A stretch of 64,000 nt of DNA from JASSUD01 sp031963045 (GTDB lineage Bacteria > Pseudomonadota > Gammaproteobacteria > Burkholderiales > Burkholderiaceae). The DNA lies in the NCBI GenBank assembly GCA_031963045.1, contig JASSUK010000035.1, positions 1 through 64,000 of the forward strand, in the 5' to 3' direction. This document shows, in pieces, positions 1 through 11,300 of the stretch. The translations under genes and the position numbers were made by a program. Under the pieces are notes generated by a model. It was not told where the DNA came from. It made no database searches and was given only the letters and a program-made list of their open reading frames with translations. The number at the start of each line of letters is the position of its first letter. Positions within the stretch are counted from its first letter, which is position 1.

Positions 1-3000
1 ACACAGCAGCCTCTATCTGTCCAAAGGGCACAGGATGCAGCACAAGCTTTATCTAGCGCTACTCAGCCTTCTTTTTTTAAGAAACGCTCCTCGTCTGAAT
101 TAGTTGCATCAGTTGTTCCGTCTGCCTTAACGGCTACTCAGGAACTGCCAATGGCTTCGTCGGTCCAGGAAAAAAGCAGGCAAGTAAATTATCTGTTTGA
201 AATGGCGCTATTGACACTGCAATCCTTAGAGTTATCCAATAAAACTAGCCTGTTTCTAGTGTATGCGCACGACAATGCAGCGTATGGAAAGGCGGATGCA
301 GATACGTCTAAATATCTGATAGAGAAATTATCTCAAATTCGGGGCAACCTCTATTCCGATCAAACGCCGATGGGGCAGCCGTATGTAAGGGCCTCGGAAG
401 AATTGAGAGAAGATATTTTAACCAGTCAGCTTTGTTTATTACCCACCCAATTAAAAGATAATGTGGAGCCGGTTGAGAAGGTCGTAGTGTGCTGTTCAGA
501 AGTGCTGGGAAATTATCTGAAATGGGAAGGTTATCCAGATTTTTACAAGCAGGTTAAAGCGGCGTATGAAGAGGACTGCAAAGAACCTAGTAACCCGAAG
601 CACATACGAAGCGTTATCCGTGCCTTTGCCAGTACCTGTTCATTGCCAAAAGACTTTCATCATGTATTGACGGAAATGGCATTTTTACAAATCCGGGAAG
701 AAAAATTGGGCGATGAGCACGGCATTATCCCGGTCTCTTTGACGCTCAACAGCTATGGACCATGTCTGGATAAGTTTATAGATCCAACGCGGGTTCGCAT
801 CAATGATATCACCCGATTTGAAGCGCAAATTCAAGCAGGAAAAGAGGTGTATCTGAATCAAGGCCTACACCTAACGCTGTTTAAACTGATCGAGCGGTTG
901 TTCGTGAAGAGCAATGAGGTGCAAACATTTCTGGACAAATTTTGGCATGGATACAGCGAGTGTATTTCCCGGCTAAAGAGTAAGCCCTCAACGCTTGACT
1001 GGTATGAGTTTACCGGCCTAGTGGACGGCATCTTCAAAGCCATACAGATTGAGCAGTGCAGAGATCAAGCATGGCATCTATCCGAAACACGCATACTGCA
1101 CACGAAGATAGTACAAGAACTGTTTCCACCTAAGCTCCCCTTAATAAATCTGCGGGAAGCGCTGTATCAGCATTATCAACGCTCGAATCTGTCGATTTTG
1201 CGGGTATCAGGTCAGGAAATGCTGCTTAAGGACTGTTATATCAATCTCGCAATTGTTGAAAGTCAGGCGCAACGTGAAAAAGATAAAAAAGCGTTGGAAA
1301 AGCAAGCCATAACTTTTGAACGCCTGCCGAGCGGAGAACAGATTGAGACGACCAATCCAAACAAATTGATTAAGTTAGAAAAGCTTTTTGAGCCACAGCA
1401 ATTGCGAAATGGCTTAGAAGGGCAGCCCAAACGGATTTTGATTCAAGGGCGAGCAGGGATAGGCAAGACCACGTTATGTAAAAAACTGGTGCATGAATAT
1501 TATCAGAATGGACGGTGGCAGGATCGGTTTAAGAGCGTGTTGTGGATACCTTTACGGGAACTCAAGACGCACTCCCACAAACGCTTAGAAGACTTGTTGT
1601 GCAATCAGTATTTTGTGGGTCATGAAAGTAGCCAAGCGCAGGCGTTATCGAAAGTTTTTCACGCGCATGAAGGCGAAACGCTTTTTATTCTAGATGGTTT
1701 GGATGAGGTCGCTAGCGAACTGGGTGGAGAAAACCCGTTAGGAACCTTTCTAAGGGTATTACTTGAGAAAGAGTATGTTGTTATCACTTCCCGGCCTACC
1801 GGGGTTGATGCAAAAACGCTTAATAAGCTGGATCTAGAATTAGAAACAGTTGGATTTAGTCAAGCCAATGTACAGACTTATATTCAAAAATTTGCGCTTA
1901 AGTCAAATCAAGCTGAGATTCAGCAATTCATCAACAGCACACCAGTAATTCAAGGATTGGTGAATATTCCGATTCAGCTGGATGCGCTGTGTTATAGCTG
2001 GGATAAACTGCCTAAAAATCAAACGTCCATTACGATGTCGATGATCTATGAGGCGATGACCGATAAGTTATGGCGCAAAGATGGGGGGCGCTCAGAAAAG
2101 AAGGACAATAACGGCCAAGCGTTATCACCGTCGTTGATCCAACGAGCGTCGAAGTTGAAGCTAGAACAACTCATGGGCGCAGAGATAGATTATTTAGGTT
2201 ATTTAGCATTTAAAGGATTAGAAGCAGGGCGAATCGAATTTACTTTAGACGAATTAGATCAATGTCAAGACGAGCTTGAAAAAGAGTATCTAAAGATCAA
2301 ATTGCCTTTTAGCTTTACGGAAGACCTTAAGCACACCTCCTTTTTACATACAGCAGATGCCGAGCGGCCCGAGGCTGAGCGCTATTATCATTTCTTGCAT
2401 TTAACGTTTCAGGAGTTTTTTGCGGCCAAATTTTTGGTAAAGCATCTGCAAACCTATTTAAAAGCGGTAGAAGGGTCGGCTTCTACCAAAGCCACACAAA
2501 TTAGCCTAGGCGTGATGCCTAACCAAACAGAGCTTGAAACGTTCATTGCTACGCATAAATATAACCCGCGTTATGAGATCGTGTGGTGGATGGTGGCTGG
2601 GCTATTGAAGGGTGCGCCACTAGAGCGTTTCTTTACTCTGTTAGAGCGGGAACCGCGTGACCTGATTGGCATACGTCATCAGCAGGTGATGATGGGCTGT
2701 TTAAATGAAGCTCGGACCCAATTGAGCAAAACGGGAATCCTTAGACTGGAAACAGAGTTAACGCAGTGGTTGCATTTTGAGATAAAACTACTGAACACAT
2801 ATGACAGTAGCCAATTAGGTCGTCGGAGCACTTTCCCGGAGCATGCGTTGCTTTCTAGCCTAAGCCAGGCTGAGAGTCGGAAAGTAAAATGCAATATTCT
2901 TTACACCTTGGGAGCACGCCCCGTTTTGTCAGAGAACGCTGTGCAGGCTTTGATCTTAGCTTTACAGGATGAGAACAATAAGGTCAGGTCTGCGGCAGCC

Positions 3001-5166
3001 AGTGCATTAGACCGTCAAATGACGCTGTCAGAGGGCACCGCCCAGACCTTGATCCTGGCTTGTCAGCATAAAGACAGTAATGTCAGGTCTGCGGCAGCCC
3101 ATGCATTAGGCCGTCAGACGACGCTGTCAGAGAGCGCCGTCCAGGCCTTGATCCAGGCTTTACAGCATGAAACAAGCGATGCCAGGGATGCAGCAGCCAG
3201 TACGTTAAGCCGTCAGGCAATGCTGTCAGAGAGCGCTGTCCAGGCCTTGACCCAGGCTTGCCAGCATGAAAAATGGAATGTCAAGTTTGCGGCAGCCCAT
3301 GCGTTAGGCAGTCAGACTACGCTGTCAGAGAGCATGGTCTGGGCTTTGATCGAGGCTTTGCAGCATGAAGAACGTTCTGTCAGGTCTGCGGCAGTCCATG
3401 CGTTAGGCACTCAAATGATGCTGTCAAAAATCGCAGTCCAAGCCTTGATTCAAGCTTTACAGGATAATGAGGACCGTGATGTCAGGGTTGTTGCAGCCCA
3501 TGCGTTAGGTAGTGGGAAGATGCTGCTGTCAGAGGCTGCAGTTCAGAACGCTTTGATCCAGGCTTTACAGGATGAAGACAGTGATGTCAGTGTTGCAGCA
3601 GTCCGTGCGTTAAATAGTGAGAAAACTCTGTCAGAAGCTGCTGTCCAGATTGCTTTGATCGAGGCTTTGCAGCATGAAGATTATTCGGTCTGGTCTGCGG
3701 TACAGCGTGTGTTAGAAGAGCGGGGGGCGCTGTCAGAGGCTGCTGTCCAGAGCTTGATTCAGGCTTTACAGCATGAAGATAGTAAGGTCAGGTCTGCGGC
3801 AGCCAGTGCGTTAGAAGAGCGGTGGGAGGTCATACAAGCCTTGATCCAGGTTTTACAGGATAATGAAGAAGAAGATGTCAGATATACGGCAGCCAGCGAG
3901 CTAGAAAGGTGGGTGCCGCTGTCAAAGAGCGCCGTCCAAGCCTTGACCCTGGCTTTACAGGATAAGGACAATGCTGTCAGATCTACGGCAGATAGGGCAT
4001 TAGAAAGACTGAATACGCTGTCAAATACCACCTCTCAGGTCTTGCATGTGGCTTTCCGCGATGAAGATCCTAATGTCCGTGCTGCGGCAGACAGAGCGCT
4101 AGAAGAATGGTGGGCGCTGCCAGAAGCTGCCGTCCTAGACTCAATTCAGGCTTTACAGCATGAAGAGCCGTCTATGAGAGATGCGGCCGTCTATCTACTA
4201 GGGAAGGGCAAGCTGCTAGGCTGGCTGGGAGTACATTCTGAGGCCGCTATCCAGGCGGTTATCCCGCTTTTACAGCATGAAGACAAGTTTGTCAGGTCTG
4301 AGGCAGCCCGTGCATTACACCGCCAGCCTAGCCAGACTACATGGTCAGAAACCGCTGTCCGGGCCTTAATCCCGGTTTTACAGCATGGAGACAGTGATGC
4401 CAGATATGCGGCAGCCCGCGTGTTATGGGGCCAAGAGACGCTGCCAGCGACTGTCGTCCAGGCATTGATCTCGGTTTTAGAAAAGGATAAAGACAGTAAT
4501 GCCAGGTATGCGGCAGTCAGTGCCTTATGCAGTGAGAGGGCAATATCAGAGACGGCTGTCCAAGCTGTAGTCCAGGCCTCTCAGGATGAAGACCGTGATG
4601 TCAGATCTATGGCAGTTACAGCGTTAGGCGTTCAGACTATGTGGACAGAGACTATCGTTCAGACCTTTATCCAGGCTCTACAGTATGAAGATGTTGGGAC
4701 CTGGGGGGCGGCAAACGCTGCATCATTTCACTCTCACCAGAGGATGATGCCAAAGGTTGCCATCCAGGCTTTGATACAGGCTTTACAGCATGAAAACAGT
4801 AGGGTCTGGTCTGCGGCAGCCCGTGTGTTGTCTTTACAACTTGAGCGGGTTTACACCATGCTACCCGAGCTAGAAGAGGATCAAATTCGAATAGTGTATA
4901 AGAGAATTTTGTTGAGCCACAGCCTTATCCATATTGCACTGTTGTACGTTCAAGAAAATAGGCTTTATTTTTATACGCCAGCTGGACCTCAATCTGTTCC
5001 TGTAGAGGTTGAGCAAATCGATAAACTGACTCAAGCTTTTACAGCAGTCCAAGCAGACCTATCAAAATTAGCTATAGAAGACAGCTCTGATGAATCAGAA
5101 TCATCAGAGCTTGACTCAGAAGAGTCTGATCCAATATTTTCCGGGAAGGAAAGTGATTTTGATTGA
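1..5166 (+). CDS. NLR-like STAND protein: TIR/SEFIR-like, NACHT and HEAT repeats (5' partial)
   Basis: The reading frame is open from base 1, so the gene starts left of the window; the first internal ATG is at 151. Numbering from that ATG, residues about 25-205 resemble a TIR/SEFIR fold: a FLVYAHDN strand, a VVVCCSEVL strand and a later GIIPVSL strand. A NACHT NTPase follows, with P-loop GRAGIGKTT near residue 433, Walker B TLFILDGLDEV near 510, a TSRP sensor motif and the typical HLTFQEFFAA helix. From about residue 920 there are roughly 19 HEAT units of about 33 residues. The end is a short cap (about 1566-1640, containing LYFYTPAG) and an acidic Ser/Glu/Asp tail. STAND NTPases of this layout act as ligand-triggered oligomerising switches; the ligand here is unknown. 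It is a paralogue of the next gene. The domain layout is clear; the TIR-like call rests on motif resemblance only. Confidence 0.85.
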   Translation, partial: TQQPLSVQRAQDAAQALSSATQPSFFKKRSSSELVASVVPSALTATQELPMASSVQEKSRQVNYLFEMALLTLQSLELSNKTSLFLVYAHDNAAYGKADADTSKYLIEKLSQIRGNLYSDQTPMGQPYVRASEELREDILTSQLCLLPTQLKDNVEPVEKVVVCCSEVLGNYLKWEGYPDFYKQVKAAYEEDCKEPSNPKHIRSVIRAFASTCSLPKDFHHVLTEMAFLQIREEKLGDEHGIIPVSLTLNSYGPCLDKFIDPTRVRINDITRFEAQIQAGKEVYLNQGLHLTLFKLIERLFVKSNEVQTFLDKFWHGYSECISRLKSKPSTLDWYEFTGLVDGIFKAIQIEQCRDQAWHLSETRILHTKIVQELFPPKLPLINLREALYQHYQRSNLSILRVSGQEMLLKDCYINLAIVESQAQREKDKKALEKQAITFERLPSGEQIETTNPNKLIKLEKLFEPQQLRNGLEGQPKRILIQGRAGIGKTTLCKKLVHEYYQNGRWQDRFKSVLWIPLRELKTHSHKRLEDLLCNQYFVGHESSQAQALSKVFHAHEGETLFILDGLDEVASELGGENPLGTFLRVLLEKEYVVITSRPTGVDAKTLNKLDLELETVGFSQANVQTYIQKFALKSNQAEIQQFINSTPVIQGLVNIPIQLDALCYSWDKLPKNQTSITMSMIYEAMTDKLWRKDGGRSEKKDNNGQALSPSLIQRASKLKLEQLMGAEIDYLGYLAFKGLEAGRIEFTLDELDQCQDELEKEYLKIKLPFSFTEDLKHTSFLHTADAERPEAERYYHFLHLTFQEFFAAKFLVKHLQTYLKAVEGSASTKATQISLGVMPNQTELETFIATHKYNPRYEIVWWMVAGLLKGAPLERFFTLLEREPRDLIGIRHQQVMMGCLNEARTQLSKTGILRLETELTQWLHFEIKLLNTYDSSQLGRRSTFPEHALLSSLSQAESRKVKCNILYTLGARPVLSENAVQALILALQDENNKVRSAAASALDRQMTLSEGTAQTLILACQHKDSNVRSAAAHALGRQTTLSESAVQALIQALQHETSDARDAAASTLSRQAMLSESAVQALTQACQHEKWNVKFAAAHALGSQTTLSESMVWALIEALQHEERSVRSAAVHALGTQMMLSKIAVQALIQALQDNEDRDVRVVAAHALGSGKMLLSEAAVQNALIQALQDEDSDVSVAAVRALNSEKTLSEAAVQIALIEALQHEDYSVWSAVQRVLEERGALSEAAVQSLIQALQHEDSKVRSAAASALEERWEVIQALIQVLQDNEEEDVRYTAASELERWVPLSKSAVQALTLALQDKDNAVRSTADRALERLNTLSNTTSQVLHVAFRDEDPNVRAAADRALEEWWALPEAAVLDSIQALQHEEPSMRDAAVYLLGKGKLLGWLGVHSEAAIQAVIPLLQHEDKFVRSEAARALHRQPSQTTWSETAVRALIPVLQHGDSDARYAAARVLWGQETLPATVVQALISVLEKDKDSNARYAAVSALCSERAISETAVQAVVQASQDEDRDVRSMAVTALGVQTMWTETIVQTFIQALQYEDVGTWGAANAASFHSHQRMMPKVAIQALIQALQHENSRVWSAAARVLSLQLERVYTMLPELEEDQIRIVYKRILLSHSLIHIALLYVQENRLYFYTPAGPQSVPVEVEQIDKLTQAFTAVQADLSKLAIEDSSDESESSELDSEESDPIFSGKESDFD

Positions 5167-5196
5167 AAATTAAAACATTCTCTATACCTGTTTATG

Positions 5197-5270
5197 AGCG
5201 CCTCCCTGTGTAACTGCATTAACCGTTTGTCCTGCAAATGTTTTTGTGGATTTATGGGAGGCGCTTTTAT
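5197..5270 (+). terminator. Terminator-like hairpin after the first NACHT gene
   Basis: A 10-bp perfect stem (AGCGCCTCCC at 5197-5206 with GGGAGGCGCT at 5256-5265) encloses a loop of about 50 bases and is followed by TTTATTT. It lies 30 bp after the stop codon. The long loop makes it less typical than a compact intrinsic terminator. Confidence 0.5.
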
Positions 5271-5394
5271 TTGTAATGCCTATACTGTGGAAAATCTAGC
5301 ATCTATAGATATTTAGAGGCGTGGATATGCACCCGATTATTTTTGTGGCGTTACCGGGAAATTCTTTGTAAATAGGCTGCTGAAATATAAAAAC

Positions 5395-8300
5395 TTGAAC
5401 AAGTTGGAGAAGAAATTGTTTAACTTCATCACTGGGATGCGTCCGTCATCGCCCGCCCTGTCTTCACAGCATCTAGGCATATCCTCGCAGCATTTGTTAG
5501 GCCAAGCGCAAGCGTATAAAGCGATGGGAAATCTAGAGGAAGCCAAAAAATGGTACGAAAAGGCGATAAAAAAGGCTAAAACGGAACATGAAAGAAATCC
5601 TGGTGATTCAAGAGCAAAAATAACCTTCGATACGATATGTAAGGAATACTTGACTTTTATAAGTGGACTTCCATTAAGTGCGTGTCAAGAGCCAGGCGTT
5701 GCAGCTAATCCAGAAAAAAGCAAACAAGTGGATTATTTGTTTGAAAAGGCGTTGTCTACGTTGGGCTCTTTAGGGTTGTCCAATAAAACTAGCCTGTTTC
5801 TGGTGTATGCGCACGACAATCCAGCGTATGGAAAAGCGGATGCAGATACGTCTAAATATTTAATCAGGAAGTTATCTCAAATCCGAGTCAACCTGTACTC
5901 CGATCAAACGCCGATGGGGCAAGCACATTTAATGGCCTCGCAAGCATTGAAAGAGGATGGCAAACTGGAAGATATCTTAACCAGTCAACTCTGTTTGTTG
6001 CCGACTCAATTGAGAGCCGATGTGGAACCGGTCGATAAGGTGGTGGTATGTTGTTCTGAGGTATTGGAAAAATACCTGAAAGAATGGCCACACTATGAAA
6101 GTTTTTATCAGCAACTCCGAGTTGCTTATAGCAAAGATTGCGAAACACGGAGCACTTCGGCCATTCGTGAGGTGATGAGACGATTTTCACAAGAGCAAAA
6201 ATATAAGGTAGGGTTCCATCATGTGTTGACGGAAATGGCTTTTTTGCAAATCCGAGCAGAGCGGCAGGAGGATCAACACGGCATTATCCCGGTTTCGTTA
6301 ACCCCAAAGAGTGCTAAGGAATGCTTGGGTCATTTTATTCCCCAGACCACGGTTCGCATGGAAGATATTCCTCGATTTGAGGCGCAAGTCCAAGCGGGGC
6401 GAGAGGTGTATCCGAATCAAAGCCGGCACCTAGTGCTGTTTAAGCTGATCGAGCGTCTGTTAGTGGGTAGTCATGAAGCTACAACATTTTTGAACAAGTT
6501 TTGGCAGGGGTACGATAAGTGTATTTCCCAGTTAAAGAATGAGCCTTTAATGCTTGACGGGCTTGCGTTTGTCGAACTTGTAGACGGCATTTTCAGCGAT
6601 ATAGAGAGGGAGCTAAACAGCCAGCTTGTCTCTATCCTGCAGCACAAGAGGAAAATAAAAGAACTGCATCTACCCAAGCTCCCAGATCTGCGTGAAGTAC
6701 TGTACAAACATTATCAAAGCTCGAATCTCTCGATTCAGAGGGTATCAGGCGATGAAATGTCGCTAGCTGATTGCTACATTAATCTAGCGATTGTAGAAAG
6801 TCAGGCACAACGTGAAAAAGATCAGGAAGAGTTGAAAAAGCAAGCCTCTACCTTTGAGCGTCTGCCGAGTAGCGAGCAACTTCAAGCCACGAATCCAAGT
6901 AAAGTCATTCCACTCGATCAACTGTTTAAAACACAAAAATTACGAGATGGCTCAGAAGCGATACCTCAACGCATTCTGATTCAAGGACGAGCCGGGATCG
7001 GCAAGACGACCTTATGCAAAAAGCTGGTGTATGACTATCAGCATCACAGGCTTTGGCAAGAGCAGTTTGATTGCCTATTATGGTTACCGTTACGGCAGCT
7101 GAAGACGCGCTCGCCTAAATGTTTGGAGGAATTGCTCTGCGACCAGTATCTGGTGATGCAAGGTCAGCGCCAGGCGCTCGCGCTCGCTGACGCGTTTAAA
7201 ACACATCAAGATAAGACGCTCTTTATCCTAGATGGTCTAGATGAGGTGGTCGAAGAGTTGGATGAGGGGCGACCATTAAGAGGGTTTTTACAGGAGTTAA
7301 TCAATCAAAAGTATATTCTTGTGACGTCTCGTCCTGCGGGAGTCAATGCGCAATTACTCGGTCGACTGGATTTGGAATTGGAGACGATCGGGTTTAATCC
7401 AGAGAATGTGAGAGCGTATATTAAGACGTACGCACCTGCGTCGGATCAAGAAGCTATTCAGGCATTGATCGATCGTATGCCGCTGATTCAAGGTCTGGTG
7501 AATATTCCGATTCAGCTGGATGCGCTGTGTTATAGCTGGGATAAACTGCCTAAAAATCAAACATCCATTACGATGTCGATGATCTATGAGGCGATGACGG
7601 ATAAGTTATGGCGCAAAGATGGGGGACGCTTAGAAAAGAAAGACAATAACGGCCAAGCGTTATCGCCATCGTTGATCCAGCGTTCGTCAAAGTTGAAGCT
7701 AGAACAACTCATGGGTGCGGAGATAGATTATTTAGGCTATTTAGCATTTAAAGGATTAGAAGCAGGGCGAATCGAGTTTACTTTAGACGAATTAGATCAA
7801 CGTCAAGACGAGCTTGAAAAAGAGTATTTAAAGATCCAATCACCTTTTAGCTTTACGGAAGGCCTCAAGCGTACCTCTTTTTTACATACAGCGGATGCCG
7901 AGCGGCCCGAGGCTGAGCGCTATTATCATTTCTTGCATTTAACGTTTCAGGAGTTTTTTGCGGCCAAATTTTTGGTAAAGCATCTGCAAACCTATTTAAA
8001 AGCGGTAGAAGGGCCGGCTTCTACCAAAGCCACACAAATTAGCCTAGGCGTGATGCCTAACCAAACAGAGCTTGAAACGTTCATCGCTACGCATAAATAT
8101 AACCCGCGTTATGAGATCGTGTGGTGGATGGTGGCTGGGCTATTGAAGGGTGTGCCACTAGAGCGTTTCTTTACTCTGTTAGAGCAGGAGCCACGGGACC
8201 TGATTGGTATGCGTCATCAGCAAGTAATGATGGGCTGTCTGAATGAGGCCCGTATCCACTTGGATAAAAAAACGGTCCATAAACTTGAAGCGGATTTAAT

Positions 8301-11300
8301 GCAATGGTTACGTTTTGAGATAGAGTCTGAAAACAATGATGTGAGCCAATTAGGTTGCCAGAGAATTTTCCCAGAGGACCTGTTGCTTAACTGCCTAGAT
8401 CAGACTGAAGGCAGGACGAATATCATCCACACTTTAGGAGCGCGTCCGACTTTGTCTGACAATGGCATTTTGACCTTGATCACTATGCTACAGGATCAAA
8501 ACGAAGATGCCCGGGATTCAATAACTAGAGCATTAAATGAACAAAAAACATTGCCTGCTAAAGCAATTTCAGCGCTGAGCGCAGTTCTACAAAACAGTGA
8601 AAATGAAAATGATGTCAGAGTGGCTGCAGCCCATGTACTAGGCGAGCAGAGAACATTGCCTGATGACGTCATTGCGACCCTAATCACTACGCTACAGAAT
8701 ATATATGAATATGAAGATGTCAATTCTGCGGTAGCACGGGCATTAGGCAATCAGAAAACACTGCCTGATCAGGCCGTTTCAACCTTAATCACTACGCTAC
8801 AGAATAAATACGAACATGAGGATATTAGATATGCAGCAGCCAGTGCATTAGGCGAGCAGAAAATGCTGCCTGACCATGCCATTTTGGCCTTAATCACTGT
8901 GCTCGAGGATAAGAGTGAAGATGAATATATTAGGGCTGAAGTAGCCAGTGCATTAAGCGATCATAAAATGTTGCCTGGTTACGCCATTTCGGCTTTAAGC
9001 ACCACAGCGCTAAAAAAAAGTGAAAATAAGGAGGTCAGGATTGCGGTAGTTAATGCATTAGGTAAGCAGAAAACCGTGTCTGATAGTGCTATTTCGACTT
9101 TGAACACCATAGTGATAGAGGATAAAGACGACGATGTCAGGATTGCGGCAGCTAGTGCATTAGATGAGCAAAAAATAGTGCCTGATAATGCCATTTTGCC
9201 TTTAATCACTGCACTACAGAATAAAAATAAATATATCAGGGTTGAGGCAATTAGAAATTTATCCGAACAGAAAACTTTGCCTGATGATGTTATTTTAGCG
9301 TTGATTACTAAACTACAGAAGGGTGATAAGGATAGCCGTGCTGCGGTAATCAAGATATTACGCAAGCGAAAGACGCTGTCTGATCACGCCATTTCAGCCT
9401 TGAGCGCCGCGCTACAGCATCAAGACCAAAAGGTTAAGGCAGCAGCAGCCAGGGTATTAGGTGAGCAGAAAACATTGCCTTCCAATACTATTTTGTCCTT
9501 GAGCGCTATGCTCCAGGACGAAGAAGATGAGATCAAAATTACGGCGGCCAGCGCGTTAGAAGAGCAGAAGACCATGCCTGATGATGCCATTTTAGCGTTG
9601 ACCACAGCAGTACAGGGTAAAGGTAAGAATATTAGGCATGCTGCAGCCAGGGCATTAAGTTCTCATACTGACTCGCTTTATACATTGCTTCCAAGCTTAG
9701 ATGTGGATCAGATTCAAGCCCTCTATAGCAGCGTTTTTCTTCTGCTAGGCGGACAGACTTCTGCGCTTTATATTCAACAAAACAGCCTCTATTTTTATAC
9801 ATCGGTAGGAATCAAATCTGTTCCTTTAGAAGCTCAGCAAGTGGAAAAGCTTAATCAAGCTTTTATAGAAATTCGTCCAGAATCTACCATTCGGGCTTTA
9901 ATGAAGGCTTTGCAAGATAGCGATGGGAATATCAGGGAGGCGGCAGTCCGTATGTTAGCCGCTCAGATTACGCTGTCAGAGTTTGCTGTTCAGGCTTTAA
10001 TTCAAGTTTTACAGCATAAAAATAGTGATATCAGGGAGGCGGTAGTCCGTGTGTTAGCCGCTCACACTGCGCTGTCCGAAACGGCCGTGCAGGCCTTGAT
10101 TAAAGCTTTACAGGATAGCGCTTTGAGGGTCAGGTCTGCGGTGGCCAGTGCGTTAGGCAGGCAGCGTACACTGTCAGGGAGCGCTGTTCAGGCTTTGATA
10201 CAGGCTTATCACGATGGGCATATCAGGGAAGCGGCAGCCCGTGCGTTAGAAGGCCAGAGCACGTTGTCCGAAGCCGCCGAGCAGGCCTTGATCGGCGCTT
10301 TACGAGATGAAGATGAGTATGTCAGGCATATGGCAACTAATGCGTTAGGGAATCAGAGTGCGTTGTCCGAAATCGCCGTGCAGGCCTTGATCGGCGCTTT
10401 ACGGAATCAAGATAAGTATTTCAAGAATGCAGCCGTTAGGAATGCGGCAGCCCGTGCATTAAAAGCTCAGGGCACGTTATCCGAAGCTGCTGTGCAGGCC
10501 TTGATCAGCGCTTTACGAGATCACGATGGGTATATCGGGGAAGCAGCAGCCAGTGTGTTACAAGCTCAGAGTACGTTGTCCGACGCTGCTGTGCAGGCCT
10601 TGATCGGCGCTTTATGGGATAAAGATGAGAATGTCAGGCAGGCAGCAGTCCGTGCGTTAGAAGCTCAGCGCACGTTGTCCGAAACCGCTATGCAGGCCTT
10701 GATCAGCGCTTTACGAGATCACGATGGGCATATCAGGGAAGCGGCAGCCAGTGTGTTACAAGCTCAGAGTATGTTGTCCGACGCCGCTGTGCAGGCCTTG
10801 ATCGGTGCTTTACGGGATAAAGATGAGAATGTCAGGCAGGCAGCAGTCCGTGCGTTAGAAGCTCAGCGCACCTTGTCCGAAACCGCTGTGCAGGCCTTAA
10901 TCAGCATTTTTCAGGATCAATATGAGAAGATTAGGAATGTGGCAGTCAGTGTGTTAGGAAGCCAGAGCACATTGTCCGAAGCTGCCGTACAGTCTTTGAT
11001 CGGCGCTTTACAGGATCAAAATGTAAATGTCAGGGAAGCGGCCGTCCGTACGTTAGGAAGCCAGCGCACGTTGTCCGAAGCTGCTGCGCAGGCCTTGATC
11101 AGCGTTTTTCAGGATCAATATGAGAAGATTAGGAATGCGGCAGTCAGTGTGTTAGGAAGCCAGCGCACATTGTCCGAAGCTGCCGTACAGTCTTTGATCG
11201 GTGCTTTACAGGATCAAAATATAAATGTCAGGCAGGCGGCAGTTAGTGCGTTAGGGAGCCAGCGCACGTTGTCCGAAGCCATCGTGCAAGTCTTGATCGG

